NCBI GenBank assembly: GCA_017390475.1 | Contig: JAFPBO010000033.1 | Span: 118,248 to 182,247 of the forward strand | Length of the DNA: 64,000 bases | Source of the DNA: Loktanella sp. | GTDB taxonomy: Bacteria > Pseudomonadota > Alphaproteobacteria > Rhodobacterales > Rhodobacteraceae | Direction of reading: 5' to 3' | The notes under the pieces: generated by a model | Told to the model about the DNA's origin: nothing | Database searches by the model: none | What the model saw: the letters and a program-made list of their open reading frames with translations, nothing else | Shown: positions 46,151 to 54,816 of the stretch, one piece after another | Position numbering within the stretch: position 1 is the stretch's first letter | How the letters are laid out: every line of letters starts with the position of its first letter | Made by a program: the position numbers and the translations under genes

Positions 46151-48342
46151 TAGCTTCCCCCTCTTTCATGGTTCCAGTTGTTTACGCCTCGGCTAATCTC
46201 AGGAAGCATCTCGAAAATTTGCTTTTTGGTTTGTCTGCTGATGTCGCCAGTGATGTTGATGTTGTTTACAACTTGGCCAGAACCGGAGTTCATGTAGTTG
46301 CCAACTTCACCAACCGGCACGACAAGTTCACCGGGAGTAAGCATTGCAGGAACGCTGTCTCGACCAAGTTTTGAGTATGGCGTGTGAGGTACGATGCCGC
46401 CTGTTGCCATGAACAAGGATGCAAAGCTGCCAAGGAGGCCACCAGAGCCACCGCCCATGCCACCCAAGGCGGAACTCAAACTGGCAGATACTGATTTGCC
46501 GAAGTTTTCAAAGATGTTGTCAAATGTATTACCGAACAGAGCATCCATCAGGCCAGATGCAGTTTGATCAATGAAACCAGAGGTCAGTCTGTCGGCGAGG
46601 CTTAGGCCAAACTCTTTCCAGTCGCCTGTTTTCAAGGCAGTCGAAAATGAGTTTTTCAGATAATCCATGAACTCTGTGCTGACGATTTCAGCAGTATCAA
46701 TTGAAATATCTGTTGCTACTTCCTTGAGTGCTGCTGGCACTCTTGCTCGACCACCGCCACCACCAGTTCCGGTCAGCCCTGCCTCAAGGTCAGCTAGAGC
46801 GTCATCCAGATTTGCCAGTGTAGATGTAAGCTGATCTTCAATGACTGCGGGCGTTGTGTTGAATGGTGCCATAGGCGCAATGCCTGATCCACCATTTCTT
46901 ATCCAACTCGGACGGGAACCTGGGCCTTCATTATCAGCACCAGCGCGACCGATAGAAACAGGCGCGACAGGATCAAACAACGGAATACGATTGAAAGCAC
47001 TAATCATGCTGTTCAGTGCAGATTCGAGCCTTTCAAGGACAAAATTGATGCCTGTGGAAATTGCATCCGTGAACACGAAGGCAGCACTTTTCAGCGCCCA
47101 TTCCATTTGATCCTTGAGGTTATCCCGAAGCAATCTGACAGATATGCCAAAACTGTCGTCAAAGAAGGTGACAACTTCCTGGAAGGCATCTTTCATTTTT
47201 CGACCAAAGCCAGCGAAGTCCAAGGTGAACAGGCTGTAAACACTGCTTAGAAGCGTTGACCAAAATCCAATGACAACTTTGATGAAACCCGCGACAAAGC
47301 TAAGAGCCTGTGTAAGATTTCTACTCAGCCACTCGCTTGCGTTTTGAATCCATTGCGTGAATGTCTCAATCCAGCCTGTCGCCTCTTGAACGGACACATT
47401 GAATGTCGATGACAGGAAGCCTGCGATCTGGCGCATGATGGCATCCCAATTGTTCGACACATAGATGACACCAGCGATGGCACCAGCAATGGCCCCTGCG
47501 ATAGCGATGGGAATTGCCCCGGCAACCGTGAAGGCGACACCAACGGCGACTACGGCTGCTGCAAGGATGCTCAGTCCAGTGACAGCTCGCGCCATGGTTG
47601 GATTACTTGCTGAGAATTGGTTGAAGGCATCCAGACCAGCAGTGACGAATGGGATGATTGTGCCGACAACATTGGTCATTGTTGCCGTCATGTTTTTGTT
47701 CATCAGATTCATGGAGTCATTGAAGGTTGCAGCGGCATCAGCAGCAGCACGATCAATTGTCAAAAGGCCAGCGGCAGCACTGTCCAGCGCAGCAGTGTTT
47801 AGTTGACGGTCAGCAAATTCCGATCCAAGCATTTTGACTGCCAAGGCTGAGCGAACACCTTGATCGGCAATGCCGTCCAGACCATCGACAATGGCACGAA
47901 AACGCTGTTCAGGATTCATTTTCTGAAGGTCTTCAAACGTCAGACCAATCTGTGCAAACTCATTGACAGCAGTAGCAGACCCACGACCAGCAGCAGCCAT
48001 TGCCTTGTTGACTTTGAGCATCGCAGACTGAAGCGACCCAGATGACAAGCCAGCCTGTTGAAGCCCAAAATCCAATTTCTGGAATGACTCAAAGGCAATG
48101 CCAGCACCGTCGGCATTTTTAACCAATGCATCAGCATGGTTTAGCAATGTGGCGACACCAGCAGCGGCAGCGATTGCACCAATCGCTACACTGATCGCAC
48201 GAAATGCCCTCGTGACAGTATCAGCTTGCTTCTTTGCACGACTGGTGAATGTTTTTGTCGTCTTGCCAGCGCGATCCAAATCCTTCTTAAGACCGACACT
48301 GTTTGCACCTAATGCAATATCGAGCGAGGCGATTGTTGCCAT
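46150..48342 (-). CDS. Tail tape measure protein
   Basis: A 730-residue protein that sets tail length and is probably ejected with the DNA. The N-terminus (LDIALGANSVGLKKDLDRAGKTTKTF) and the long helical Ala-rich body are characteristic. Hydrophobic segments lie near residues 48-66 and 255-300 (AAAVVAVGVAFTVAGAIPIAIAGAI). The C-terminal part has the usual short domain with FMATGGIVPHTPYSKLGRDSVPAMLTPGELVVPVGEVGNYM. It is preceded by the gp10-like gene and overlaps the next minor tail gene. Confidence 0.95.
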   Translation of the reverse strand: MATIASLDIALGANSVGLKKDLDRAGKTTKTFTSRAKKQADTVTRAFRAISVAIGAIAAAAGVATLLNHADALVKNADGAGIAFESFQKLDFGLQQAGLSSGSLQSAMLKVNKAMAAAGRGSATAVNEFAQIGLTFEDLQKMNPEQRFRAIVDGLDGIADQGVRSALAVKMLGSEFADRQLNTAALDSAAAGLLTIDRAAADAAATFNDSMNLMNKNMTATMTNVVGTIIPFVTAGLDAFNQFSASNPTMARAVTGLSILAAAVVAVGVAFTVAGAIPIAIAGAIAGAIAGVIYVSNNWDAIMRQIAGFLSSTFNVSVQEATGWIETFTQWIQNASEWLSRNLTQALSFVAGFIKVVIGFWSTLLSSVYSLFTLDFAGFGRKMKDAFQEVVTFFDDSFGISVRLLRDNLKDQMEWALKSAAFVFTDAISTGINFVLERLESALNSMISAFNRIPLFDPVAPVSIGRAGADNEGPGSRPSWIRNGGSGIAPMAPFNTTPAVIEDQLTSTLANLDDALADLEAGLTGTGGGGGRARVPAALKEVATDISIDTAEIVSTEFMDYLKNSFSTALKTGDWKEFGLSLADRLTSGFIDQTASGLMDALFGNTFDNIFENFGKSVSASLSSALGGMGGGSGGLLGSFASLFMATGGIVPHTPYSKLGRDSVPAMLTPGELVVPVGEVGNYMNSGSGQVVNNINITGDISRQTKKQIFEMLPEISRGVNNWNHERGGS

Positions 48343-48345
48343 GAG

Positions 48346-48819
48346 TTACCCCTTATTCTTTTTCTTGTTTAGGGCTTTTGCTTTTTTCAAAATTGCAGGG
48401 CCTAAAGTGCCTGCAAAATCCTTGATCATCTGATCACGGTGAAGGTCAAAAGCATTGCGCAACGTTGAAGAGCCAGAGACCTTCGTGTTTCCAAACTCCA
48501 TTGCGAGTGCTTGATTCCAAAGTGATCTCTTAGAACTCCAAGTCCAACCAACACGAGCAGCAATAATCATGTCGCTATGAAAATGATCTGATCGCAACAT
48601 TGCGCGATTGGGCTTGCCAATTCTTGCTCTAGTTGAGTTTGCAAGTGAGCCAAAATCTTGGGGAGTATTTGCAGCAATAGTTGCTTCAATGGGACGAACT
48701 GCTGCGCGAACTGCCGGTCGCATTGCTTGCACACCCGCTTTGGGTCCAAATTCGTCTGATAATTCCAAGAGGGCCTTTTCGAGTTCTCTAAAGCCCTTCA
48801 CTTCCATTCTTACATCCAT
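48346..48819 (-). CDS. HK97 gp10-like phage protein
   Basis: A 157-residue basic protein beginning MDVRMEVKGFRELEKALLEL, then AMRPAVRAAVRPIEATIAANTPQDFGSLANSTRARIG, which is the classic start of HK97-gp10/head-tail family proteins. The C-terminus (AFDLHRDQMIKDFAGTLGPAILKKAKALNKKK) is lysine-rich. In most phages this gene lies between the head-tail adaptor and tail terminator; here it sits between the chaperones and tape measure. A start at 48807 is also possible. Confidence 0.8.
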   Translation of the reverse strand: MDVRMEVKGFRELEKALLELSDEFGPKAGVQAMRPAVRAAVRPIEATIAANTPQDFGSLANSTRARIGKPNRAMLRSDHFHSDMIIAARVGWTWSSKRSLWNQALAMEFGNTKVSGSSTLRNAFDLHRDQMIKDFAGTLGPAILKKAKALNKKKNKG

Positions 48820-48855
48820 GCGGCTGCTGTGTGATCCTGTTCCGTTGCTTTGCTT

Positions 48856-48865
48856 TATTTAGGCA
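48856..48865 (-). promoter_or_regulatory. TAAATA element (weak late-promoter-like copy)
   Basis: Minus strand reads TGCCTAAATAAAGC, 36 bases upstream of the gp10-like start and overlapping the end of the chaperone T frame at 48866. It keeps TAAATA but not CTCA, so it is the least certain copy. Confidence 0.35.
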
Positions 48866-49587
48866 TCAAGCAATTTCTCTTTTGAGCCACACAGGCACAT
48901 CACCGCCCAAAGCCAGAACCGCCTTGGTCGCCATGCTTTGAGTTTTGCGGATTTTTCTTATCGCTGAACCAGTGCCAAGCGTCTGAGCATCTTCAATTTC
49001 GTCAAACAACTCGTGGTAACTAGTGAATGGAGTTGGCTTAAACTTCTTGCCTAGTGCTGTCGCTCGCAAGATTTCAGCAATCTCATTCTGTTTGACCAGA
49101 TTGTAGTATGTTTGCTGGTAGTCAGCATATGGTCCCCAAAGACCAATGCGGAGTGCTGAGTAAAGGTGCCGATAGTCATCGATGCCAAGGTCGTTGACAG
49201 TATCTAGGGACGCGCCATTCGCTAACAGCAGCGTCCTAGTTTGTGTGATCCAGCAGGTTTTTACTTTTTTTCGGAAGCAGTCCCCGGCACAAGAGCGTCT
49301 TTAATTGCTTCCGCAAACAGATTGAACTCATCAAGGCTTAGTTTCTCTATGTCCTCATATGTCTTGAACTCATCAAACGGCTCACCATTCTCATCACAAG
49401 CCAAGCCAAATAGCTGAGATGTCAGTTTCTCCGAAAGTTCAGAGTCTAGCAGGTCATCCTCCGTCAGGCTTGAATGCGCTCGAACGATTTCCTTGGACTC
49501 TGCTATCGTCAATGATCGAATGTAAAAACCTTCAATGCTAGTTTCGATGACTGGTGTCTTTTCCTTAAATTTTCTAATGCTTGCCAT
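48866..49587 (-). CDS. Tail assembly chaperone GT, made by programmed -1 frameshift
   Basis: The G frame (49261-49587) ends GAA AAA AAG TAA. In the -1 frame the ribosome continues GTA AAA ACC TGC and on through 132 codons to a stop at 48866, with no in-frame ATG at its beginning. The extension (NGASLDTVNDLGIDDYRHLY, then SALRIGLWGPYADYQQTYYN, ending DVPVWLKREIA) reads as real protein. Together they give a fusion of about 240 residues. G plus GT, placed before the tape measure gene and fused by -1 slippage, is the conserved lambda-type arrangement for chaperones that coat the tape measure. Confidence 0.85.
49261..49587 (-). CDS. Tail assembly chaperone G
   Basis: A 108-residue acidic protein, MASIRKFKEKTPVIETSIEGF followed by YIRSLTIAESKEIVRAHSSLTEDDLLD and FNLFAEAIKDALVPG. 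Size, acidity and place between tail tube and tape measure fit the G chaperone of lambda-like tails. Its last codons are the slippery heptamer, so most ribosomes would end here and a minority would make GT. Confidence 0.8.
   Translation of the reverse strand: MASIRKFKEKTPVIETSIEGFYIRSLTIAESKEIVRAHSSLTEDDLLDSELSEKLTSQLFGLACDENGEPFDEFKTYEDIEKLSLDEFNLFAEAIKDALVPGTASEKK
49264..49270 (-). promoter_or_regulatory. Slippery heptamer A AAA AAG for -1 frameshifting
   Basis: The minus strand carries A-AAA-AAG in the correct phase, immediately before the UAA stop of G. This is the most shift-prone heptamer known in bacteria (as in dnaX). An inverted repeat downstream (CTAGGGACGC at 49204-49213 against GCGTCCTAG at 49231-49239, one bulged base, 17-base loop) begins about 24 bases after the site; it is further than usual for a stimulator. 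Confidence 0.8.
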
Positions 49588-49620
49588 TTTTATTCCATCC
49601 CTTTTCTGTTGTTGTTCTGC

Positions 49621-49857
49621 TTATTGGCGTTCCCATGAATGCGGCTTCATTGCTCTCATGTAGAATGTGTCGATAAAATTCTTTGCTGTTTCGATTGCGA
49701 CATTGACATCTTCCCCCGCAACTACAAGGTCACGAGCAAGTTCGAATGCTAATATTTTCTGATTTGGATACGAGTACCAGAATTCATCTGGTGCTTCAGT
49801 TTTACCGTACTGGCTTTTCGAAATCATGTCTAATAATTGCTCTTCAGCAATGCTCAT
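49621..49857 (-). CDS. Small phage protein upstream of tail chaperones
   Basis: A 78-residue soluble protein (MSIAEEQLLDMISKSQYGKT, then QKILAFELARDLVVAGEDVNVAIETAKNFID). It has a good ribosome binding site (GAAGGAGAAG) and a CATAAATA element 31 bases upstream. It has no recognisable domain. By position it may be a tail or chaperone accessory protein. Confidence 0.65.
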   Translation of the reverse strand: MSIAEEQLLDMISKSQYGKTEAPDEFWYSYPNQKILAFELARDLVVAGEDVNVAIETAKNFIDTFYMRAMKPHSWERQ

Positions 49858-49888
49858 AGCTTCTCCTTCGGTTTTGTTCTGTTCCCCT

Positions 49889-49898
49889 TATTTATGCT
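49889..49898 (-). promoter_or_regulatory. GCATAAATA element (late-promoter-like)
   Basis: Minus strand reads AGCATAAATAAGGGGAACAG, 31 bases before the start of the 78-residue gene. It shares both CATAAATA and a following GGAACAGAAC with the copy before terS. Confidence 0.55.
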
Positions 49899-49951
49899 TT
49901 TCTGAGTTTACTGAATGCTAAGACCGTCACAGTTGGTTCAAGGCACATCGT

Positions 49952-50020
49952 TCAAATAATGTTGGCTATGATCACCAGTACCAGCCATACGAGCAGCATC
50001 AGCTTTGTTTGGCGTGACAT
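49952..50020 (-). CDS. 22-residue single-membrane-span peptide, possible lysis partner
   Basis: A short frame starts one base after the stop of the holin-like gene, with AGGA five bases before its ATG. It encodes MSRQTKLM followed by an almost wholly hydrophobic stretch (LLVWLVLVIIANII) and stops. Positive N-terminus plus a single span fits a tiny membrane peptide such as an antiholin or small spanin part. Too short for homology; it could be chance, but ribosome binding site and coupling favour expression. Confidence 0.45.
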   Translation of the reverse strand: MSRQTKLMLLVWLVLVIIANII

Positions 50021-50021
50021 G

Positions 50022-50357
50022 TCAATCCTGCTGGTCATTCTTATCTCGCCCATCTTTGTTGACGAGATATTTGATCCAGTCCTTGAGCCACTCCTTATCG
50101 GCGCTCATTTCGACAATGATTTTCATGATGTTTTCGGCTGATAGGGCAACGATGATGGCGACAGGCACAGACCAGCTTTCTGACAGTCCCAGTAGGTCAA
50201 CAATCTGTTCGTAGAGAATGACGCCCGTCAGCAATGCGACAATTACCGTTGATGCCGCGCCGAAAAATGTGAGTGTGCTGCTAGTTTGAAGTCTAATGAT
50301 GACAGCAACGAACGAAGCCAGCCAGATTTCGAGGGGATATCCCAAAAACAATGTCAA
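50022..50357 (-). CDS. Holin-like membrane protein
   Basis: A 111-residue protein with three hydrophobic stretches (LEIWLASFVAVIIRL near 9-22, LTFFGAASTVIVALLTGVILY near 29-49, and VPVAIIVALSAENIMKIIV near 64-82), followed by a charged C-terminal tail (DWIKYLVNKDGRDKNDQQD). Small size, multiple spans and polar tail match phage holins, which form the lesion that triggers lysis. No endolysin adjoins, so the call is by architecture only. Confidence 0.55.
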   Translation of the reverse strand: MTLFLGYPLEIWLASFVAVIIRLQTSSTLTFFGAASTVIVALLTGVILYEQIVDLLGLSESWSVPVAIIVALSAENIMKIIVEMSADKEWLKDWIKYLVNKDGRDKNDQQD

Positions 50358-50378
50358 AGTTCCTTATTCCTATGGGGG

Positions 50379-50388
50379 TATTTATCGG
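50379..50388 (-). promoter_or_regulatory. CGATAAATA element (late-promoter-like)
   Basis: Minus strand reads CCGATAAATACCCCC, 21 bases upstream of the holin-like start and just after the stop of the tail fibre gene. It keeps ATAAATA of the shared element. Confidence 0.45.
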
Positions 50389-50405
50389 AATTAGGATTTC
50401 AGTGC

Positions 50406-52544
50406 TTAGAAGGTGCTCCAGTCAACCAAGGTTATGATCTTGATCGTGCCACTAACATTGATCTTCATCATCACATCACCAGCATCGCCAGACGCGGTTC
50501 CATCACTTACCCATGTGACACTATGTCCTGAAGCAGGGTTAGCTGGATCAGCACTTAATGGTCGTTGAGTGATTGCACCTGCTACGTCTAGTGGTGTGGC
50601 AGGTGTATTGGTTCCGATACCAAGACGCTTTCCACTATCCATCCATGTTACTGGTCCTGCTGGATCAAGCTTCAGACGGGTATTGTTTGCACCATAGTCG
50701 TCGGTGCTAATAATGAAGTCAGTGTCGTTGTGAAATAGGGTTCCATTTGTAAAGTTGCCATCACTATGCTGAAACGTCATGTGTCTGCTTGTAGACCCAA
50801 TTAGCACATTAGGTGAGACGATAGCCAGTTCATCAGTGCTAGTCAAAAATCCCCGTGTTCCTGTGTTAAACAAACCAAGCTTGCCACCTGCTGCACTTAA
50901 ATCTCCGAAAACGCCTAAGTCACCAGTAACAGTTAGATCGTTATTATCGCTGATAGTTACACCGGTATCTTTGATTATCTTTCCAGTCTCTCCATCAAAT
51001 CTTGGTACGCTATCGTTTACAACAAAACTTACGGAACTGGTAACTGCGCTTGGATCAATAGTTCTACCAGCGTCATTTTGTGCGCGATAGTTTACAGCCT
51101 GTGAAACCGGCAAGACATTTGCACCGACTGTGTTGAGATAGTCAATAAACTCTTCAAATAATGCTATAGGGTACTCAGTTTCCCTTGTTGGAACAGGAAC
51201 GACAGCATGGAACACAACGTTGATCCAGTCGCCAGTTGCCATAGCACTATCGACTATCGTCTTCAGAACTTCGACATCCGTTGTAGCACTGACAGTAAAT
51301 GCGTTAAGTTCTGTTGGCTTGATGTAGGTGATGGGTTGAATTAGACCATTTATCGTTCTTGCACTGCTAAAGTATTTCTGAACTGAATTTTTAACTGCAT
51401 CATTGTGGCCACCGTTAGGATATGAATAGTGATCTGAGCCACGGTAGCCATGAAGTTTTAGCCATGCTTGGCTTGCTGCAAGATCGGCCTCTCGACCAGC
51501 CTCATCTAAGGTTGCTAAGTTAAACTGCCCATGTCCTGAGACATCCCACCCGTCTAGATGCATACGGTCAGTCTGTGCTTGCGTCATGAAGCCACCAACA
51601 CCTAGTAGATCGTGGATAGCGTACATGCTTCCCTTGTAGCTGTATCTATCCATGATTGGCTTCGCCACTGTGTACGCACTTTCGTTTGAGTCATCAAAAT
51701 TGATTGAAACAACACCGCGATTGGCGACGCCTTGCTTAGGAAAGCCAAGACCAGCGACGTAAGTGGTCGGTTGCGCATCAGCAAAGTTAACTTGCCGAAT
51801 AATGATACGGTTAACGGTAGACCAGCTAGGCGTGCCTTCAGAGTTAAATCCCCCCCGTGGAACTACAGCTTCAATCCACTCACCGTTTCTTGGTGCGATG
51901 TTAGTCAAAAACTGCTTGAGGTTGACAATATAGAATGAACTAAATCCGTCGGAGGTATCCACAAGTACGTCAACACTTTGTACTTCGTTCCAATTTGAAC
52001 ATTTCACCCAAAGTCGTAAATGCTTGTCACTGAGATCAAGTGACTGACTTTTTGTGACACCAACAAGCTGTGATAATGCCGAACTAGGTATTAGAGATAT
52101 GGATGTGCTACCTTCAATCGGATCAGTGGTATCTGCCAGATTTACGGTTCCTGCTGCATACCAATCTGACCAATCCGATAAATTGTCATATGTCGCGAAC
52201 GGTTCTCTTCGGTAAATCTGTCTGGTAAGTGGAGCCTGAATGCCAACGTCACCTTGTGGACCCTGTTGGCCTTGCACACCTTGTGGACCAACTTCACCAG
52301 TATCGCCTTTGGGCCCTCTTGAACCAGTAAAACCTATTGGGCCTTGAATGCCTTGCTCACCGGCAGGTCCAACGTCACCAGTTTCGCCTTGAATGCCTTG
52401 TGGACCAGTGAAACCAATAGGACCTTCTGGACCTACTTCACCTTGTGGACCTGGTTCACCTTGTACGAAACCGATCCCGATAGATTTCTGTGAATCAATG
52501 CTAATCTTTGATATACTCTTTTTTACTTTGACCTGAATAACCAT
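50406..52544 (-). CDS. Tail fibre with collagen-like repeats and polysaccharide-deacetylase domain
   Basis: A 712-residue protein with three parts. Residues about 29-103 are 24 or so Gly-X-Y triplets ([19 protein letters not shown] and on), forming a collagen-like stalk. Residues about 277-480 resemble a NodB carbohydrate esterase: [14 protein letters not shown] with paired Asp284-Asp285, [23 protein letters not shown] and [11 protein letters not shown]. The second metal His motif looks reduced, so activity is not assured. The C-terminal 200 residues look like a trimeric fibre with a KLDPAG-type knob. It probably binds or trims surface polysaccharide during adsorption. Confidence 0.85.
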   Translation of the reverse strand: MVIQVKVKKSISKISIDSQKSIGIGFVQGEPGPQGEVGPEGPIGFTGPQGIQGETGDVGPAGEQGIQGPIGFTGSRGPKGDTGEVGPQGVQGQQGPQGDVGIQAPLTRQIYRREPFATYDNLSDWSDWYAAGTVNLADTTDPIEGSTSISLIPSSALSQLVGVTKSQSLDLSDKHLRLWVKCSNWNEVQSVDVLVDTSDGFSSFYIVNLKQFLTNIAPRNGEWIEAVVPRGGFNSEGTPSWSTVNRIIIRQVNFADAQPTTYVAGLGFPKQGVANRGVVSINFDDSNESAYTVAKPIMDRYSYKGSMYAIHDLLGVGGFMTQAQTDRMHLDGWDVSGHGQFNLATLDEAGREADLAASQAWLKLHGYRGSDHYSYPNGGHNDAVKNSVQKYFSSARTINGLIQPITYIKPTELNAFTVSATTDVEVLKTIVDSAMATGDWINVVFHAVVPVPTRETEYPIALFEEFIDYLNTVGANVLPVSQAVNYRAQNDAGRTIDPSAVTSSVSFVVNDSVPRFDGETGKIIKDTGVTISDNNDLTVTGDLGVFGDLSAAGGKLGLFNTGTRGFLTSTDELAIVSPNVLIGSTSRHMTFQHSDGNFTNGTLFHNDTDFIISTDDYGANNTRLKLDPAGPVTWMDSGKRLGIGTNTPATPLDVAGAITQRPLSADPANPASGHSVTWVSDGTASGDAGDVMMKINVSGTIKIITLVDWSTF

Positions 52545-52921
52545 TAAGCATCACCGCCTATGACTACTTCACCTTTAAGAAGGCGGAAGAATCGACCAGT
52601 GCTGTCCAAAATATCAATATCATAGATGAAAGTTTGCTCAGCAATATCCTTGCGAATATTGCTCATGTCAGAGACACGCAGTGTGATGATCATTTCACCG
52701 GTTGAAGAATTGAATTGAATGTTGTTTGGAGTGCTGACTTCAATCAGGCGCTCTTCAGAACCCATGAAAGACTTCACGTTAAATGAACCATAGGCACCTT
52801 CTAGATTTGGAAAAGGATTATCGTCATCGTCTGATAAAATTAGAGGAAGTTCATAGACGATATCATTTGGATCACCGTCATAATTCTCGATGTATAGATT
52901 AACTGTGGTTGCTTGTGACAT
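52544..52921 (-). CDS. Small tail/baseplate-like protein preceding the fibre
   Basis: A 125-residue beta-rich acidic protein ([79 protein letters not shown]). Similar small domains occur at the N-terminus of fibres or as receptor-binding-protein anchors (LtfC or BppU-like). The 1-base overlap with the fibre gene suggests it anchors the fibre to the tail. Family not certain. Confidence 0.6.
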   Translation of the reverse strand: MSQATTVNLYIENYDGDPNDIVYELPLILSDDDDNPFPNLEGAYGSFNVKSFMGSEERLIEVSTPNNIQFNSSTGEMIITLRVSDMSNIRKDIAEQTFIYDIDILDSTGRFFRLLKGEVVIGGDA

Positions 52922-52995
52922 GTCAGGTTCCCGAAAACGAATTGCAATTGAAATGGAGTGACCCGAAGATCACTCCTGTTTTATGAGAAGCTGGA

Positions 52996-53463
52996 TTAAG
53001 CTGCGTCTACCCAAGTCACGCCGCCAGAACGGGCAACCGAGATGTCCATTTGGATTCTGTCATCAAGCGGTAGGCCAGCATCAGCCGTAGCAATGTAGCC
53101 ATCAAATGCGGCATAAGTTGCGTTGTTGCCTTGGGTGAACTTGATGATAAACGTGTGGGGTGTCTTGCCATCGTCGTCACGAAGTGACTTGTGCAAAACA
53201 TCATCCATGTTGAACGTAATATTGAAATCAAAGGTGCCGGGATCAGCTTGACCGGGTAGCTTAGAAGCAACATCTTCGCCATAAACCGGGATATCGATGA
53301 TGTTTCTTGTCTTAGACAATGCACCCATATCTGCCACGTCCTTGACTTGAAACTCGGCGTCTGTTGCTGACGCCAGTGCGGTTGCGTCCTTAGTTTCCAG
53401 TATGCTTGTTGAAAAATAGAGCTTCGCAATAAAACCTGCTGCTCTTCCTGTTACTGCTGCCAT
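52996..53463 (-). CDS. Major tail tube protein
   Basis: A 155-residue protein building the tail tube rings. It begins MAAVTGRAAGFIAKLYFSTS and has DIPVYGEDVASKLPGQADPGTFDFNITFNMDD followed by TFIIKFTQGNNATYAAFDGYIATADAGLPLDDRIQMDISVARSG, the usual tail-tube beta-sandwich with its ending strand. No C-terminal Ig-like decoration. It has its own CTCATAAATA element and a good ribosome binding site (AAGGAG). Confidence 0.85.
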   Translation of the reverse strand: MAAVTGRAAGFIAKLYFSTSILETKDATALASATDAEFQVKDVADMGALSKTRNIIDIPVYGEDVASKLPGQADPGTFDFNITFNMDDVLHKSLRDDDGKTPHTFIIKFTQGNNATYAAFDGYIATADAGLPLDDRIQMDISVARSGGVTWVDAA

Positions 53464-53496
53464 TAAAAATCTCCTTAAGATTATTATTGTTTTTGG

Positions 53497-53506
53497 TATT
53501 TATGAG
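53497..53506 (-). promoter_or_regulatory. CTCATAAATA element (late-promoter-like), tail tube gene
   Basis: Exact CTCATAAATA on the minus strand, 33 bases upstream of the tail tube start, then an A-rich leader (CCAAAAACAATAATAAT) and AAGGAG. Confidence 0.6.
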
Positions 53507-53526
53507 ATTTTTGTTTTCGGACATTT

Positions 53527-53898
53527 TCAGTTGATGATGTTGAAAACGAAAGTCGTCCGATGAACTTCTTCGAGTGCATCATCAAAGCCGTCAAAGATGT
53601 TTGCTATTTCAATCATGCTGACGTTGGTTTCGCGCAAGTCACCCGTGAAACCATGAAACTTGTTCATGATTTGTTTCTTAAGCAATTGTACATCGTCGTA
53701 GCTTTTTGAGAAAAGCGTGATTGTGACTTCAGTTTGCTTCAGGCCAAATGAGTCAACGTAGAACAATGTTCTCATGCCATTTCGAACAGAGTAAACTATC
53801 GCGGGAAACTTGTAGTATTTGCCAAGTGCCGGACGGATTGTCGCGTTTGGAACAGTTTCTTTCAGTTCTGCTACAAAATCTTTGATCAACTGGCTCAT
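53527..53898 (-). CDS. Tail terminator-like protein
   Basis: A 123-residue protein (MSQLIKDFVAELKETVPNAT, then KFPAIVYSVRNGMRTLFYVDSFGLKQTEVTITLFSKSYDDVQLLKKQIMNKFHGF, ending RTTFVFNIIN). The helix-strand pattern matches DUF3168/gpU-type tail terminators that cap the tube. Overlaps the adaptor gene by 4 bases; followed by tail tube. Assignment by size, pattern and order. Confidence 0.7.
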   Translation of the reverse strand: MSQLIKDFVAELKETVPNATIRPALGKYYKFPAIVYSVRNGMRTLFYVDSFGLKQTEVTITLFSKSYDDVQLLKKQIMNKFHGFTGDLRETNVSMIEIANIFDGFDDALEEVHRTTFVFNIIN

Positions 53899-54230
53899 TC
53901 GGTTGCCTCCAGTGCATCGACTAGAAACAGCAATTCGCCACGGTTGGTCAGTTTTGGATCAATCCCCAAGACTTCGTAGGTTTTCGTTGATGGACCAGCA
54001 AAGCGTACTTGATCACCAACTTTGACCGACAATGTGCGGGGATTTTTGCGGACATAGACATACTGGCGTTCACCATCCAAACTCAGCCCGCCTTGTAGGG
54101 CGTCCTTGTAATTCATGGTGGCTGCACGAGCGCCTGTGCTGAAGGCTACCACAGGAGTCTTGATGACCTCACCATAGTGGTTCTCTGTGATTGTCACTGC
54201 ATAGAAGTCAGCCTTGAGTGGGTACTGCAT
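53895..54230 (-). CDS. Head-tail adaptor (head closure) protein
   Basis: A 111-residue beta-barrel protein of the SPP1 gp16 / Phage_H_T_join type: YPLKADFYAVTITENHYGEVIKTPVV, then ARAATMNYKDAL, YVYVRKNPRTLSVKVGDQVRFAG and TYEVLGIDPKLTNRGELLFLVDALE. It plugs the connector and joins head to tail. One-base overlap with the gp6-like gene upstream. Confidence 0.78.
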   Translation of the reverse strand: MQYPLKADFYAVTITENHYGEVIKTPVVAFSTGARAATMNYKDALQGGLSLDGERQYVYVRKNPRTLSVKVGDQVRFAGPSTKTYEVLGIDPKLTNRGELLFLVDALEATE

Positions 54231-54778
54231 CAGACCTCAACTCTCTTGTCGGTCATCAACAGGCGGCCAATAGTGATCTGGGCGACCCTTGCTTGTGCGT
54301 CAGTTGACTCGCTGCGAACTTCAAACAGTTCGGCTGCTGTCATGAGAATTGCATGGCGGACAACCGGTGGAACGAAGTCCATGCCAGTCGAGTATCGAAT
54401 GGTGACGGGATGTTTGTAGAGTTTTGACAGCGCTGGCTTCTGGCTAAATGTCAGGCGCGCTTCGTCATCCGTGGGGTCAATCGAGTACCCGGCAGCATCT
54501 AAGACCTGAAGTTCATCAGATGCGTCATAATATCGAACGGTGATGTTATTGGGATTCTTGTGATCCAGAGTAACATCACCAAAATTAGGGAAGTTTTTCC
54601 CGACTTGAATGGGGGAAATGTGACGACCGATATGGTTGCTTACGTATTCAGTTGCGGTCAGTAGTAGGGAGCCAAGTTCAGCGTCATAACTGTCATCATT
54701 CCAAAGCATCAGGTGGCGCTTCAGGTGCTGCACCGATACTGGCGCACTAGATACTGGTTGTAGAATCTTGAAAGTCAT
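54230..54778 (-). CDS. Head-tail connector protein, gp6-like
   Basis: A 182-residue mostly helical protein. MTFKILQPVSSAPVSVQHLKRHLMLWNDDSYDAELGSLLLTATEYVSNHIGRHI is the usual N-terminus of HK97 gp6-type connectors, and VRHAILMTAAELFEVRSES the conserved C-terminal helix. It forms the ring below the portal. Separated from the capsid gene by a 101-base hairpin-rich gap. Confidence 0.85.
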   Translation of the reverse strand: MTFKILQPVSSAPVSVQHLKRHLMLWNDDSYDAELGSLLLTATEYVSNHIGRHISPIQVGKNFPNFGDVTLDHKNPNNITVRYYDASDELQVLDAAGYSIDPTDDEARLTFSQKPALSKLYKHPVTIRYSTGMDFVPPVVRHAILMTAAELFEVRSESTDAQARVAQITIGRLLMTDKRVEV

Positions 54779-54816
54779 GGAGAACCCTTATTGTTTTTGT
54801 TTTTGGAGGGTTTGAA

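Noticed and set aside
52260-52460. DNA repeat array in the tail fibre gene
   Set aside because: The repeats encode Gly-X-Y triplets of a collagen-like stalk; they are explained by protein structure. The same applies to the glycine-rich end of the tail tip gene (41,650-42,400).
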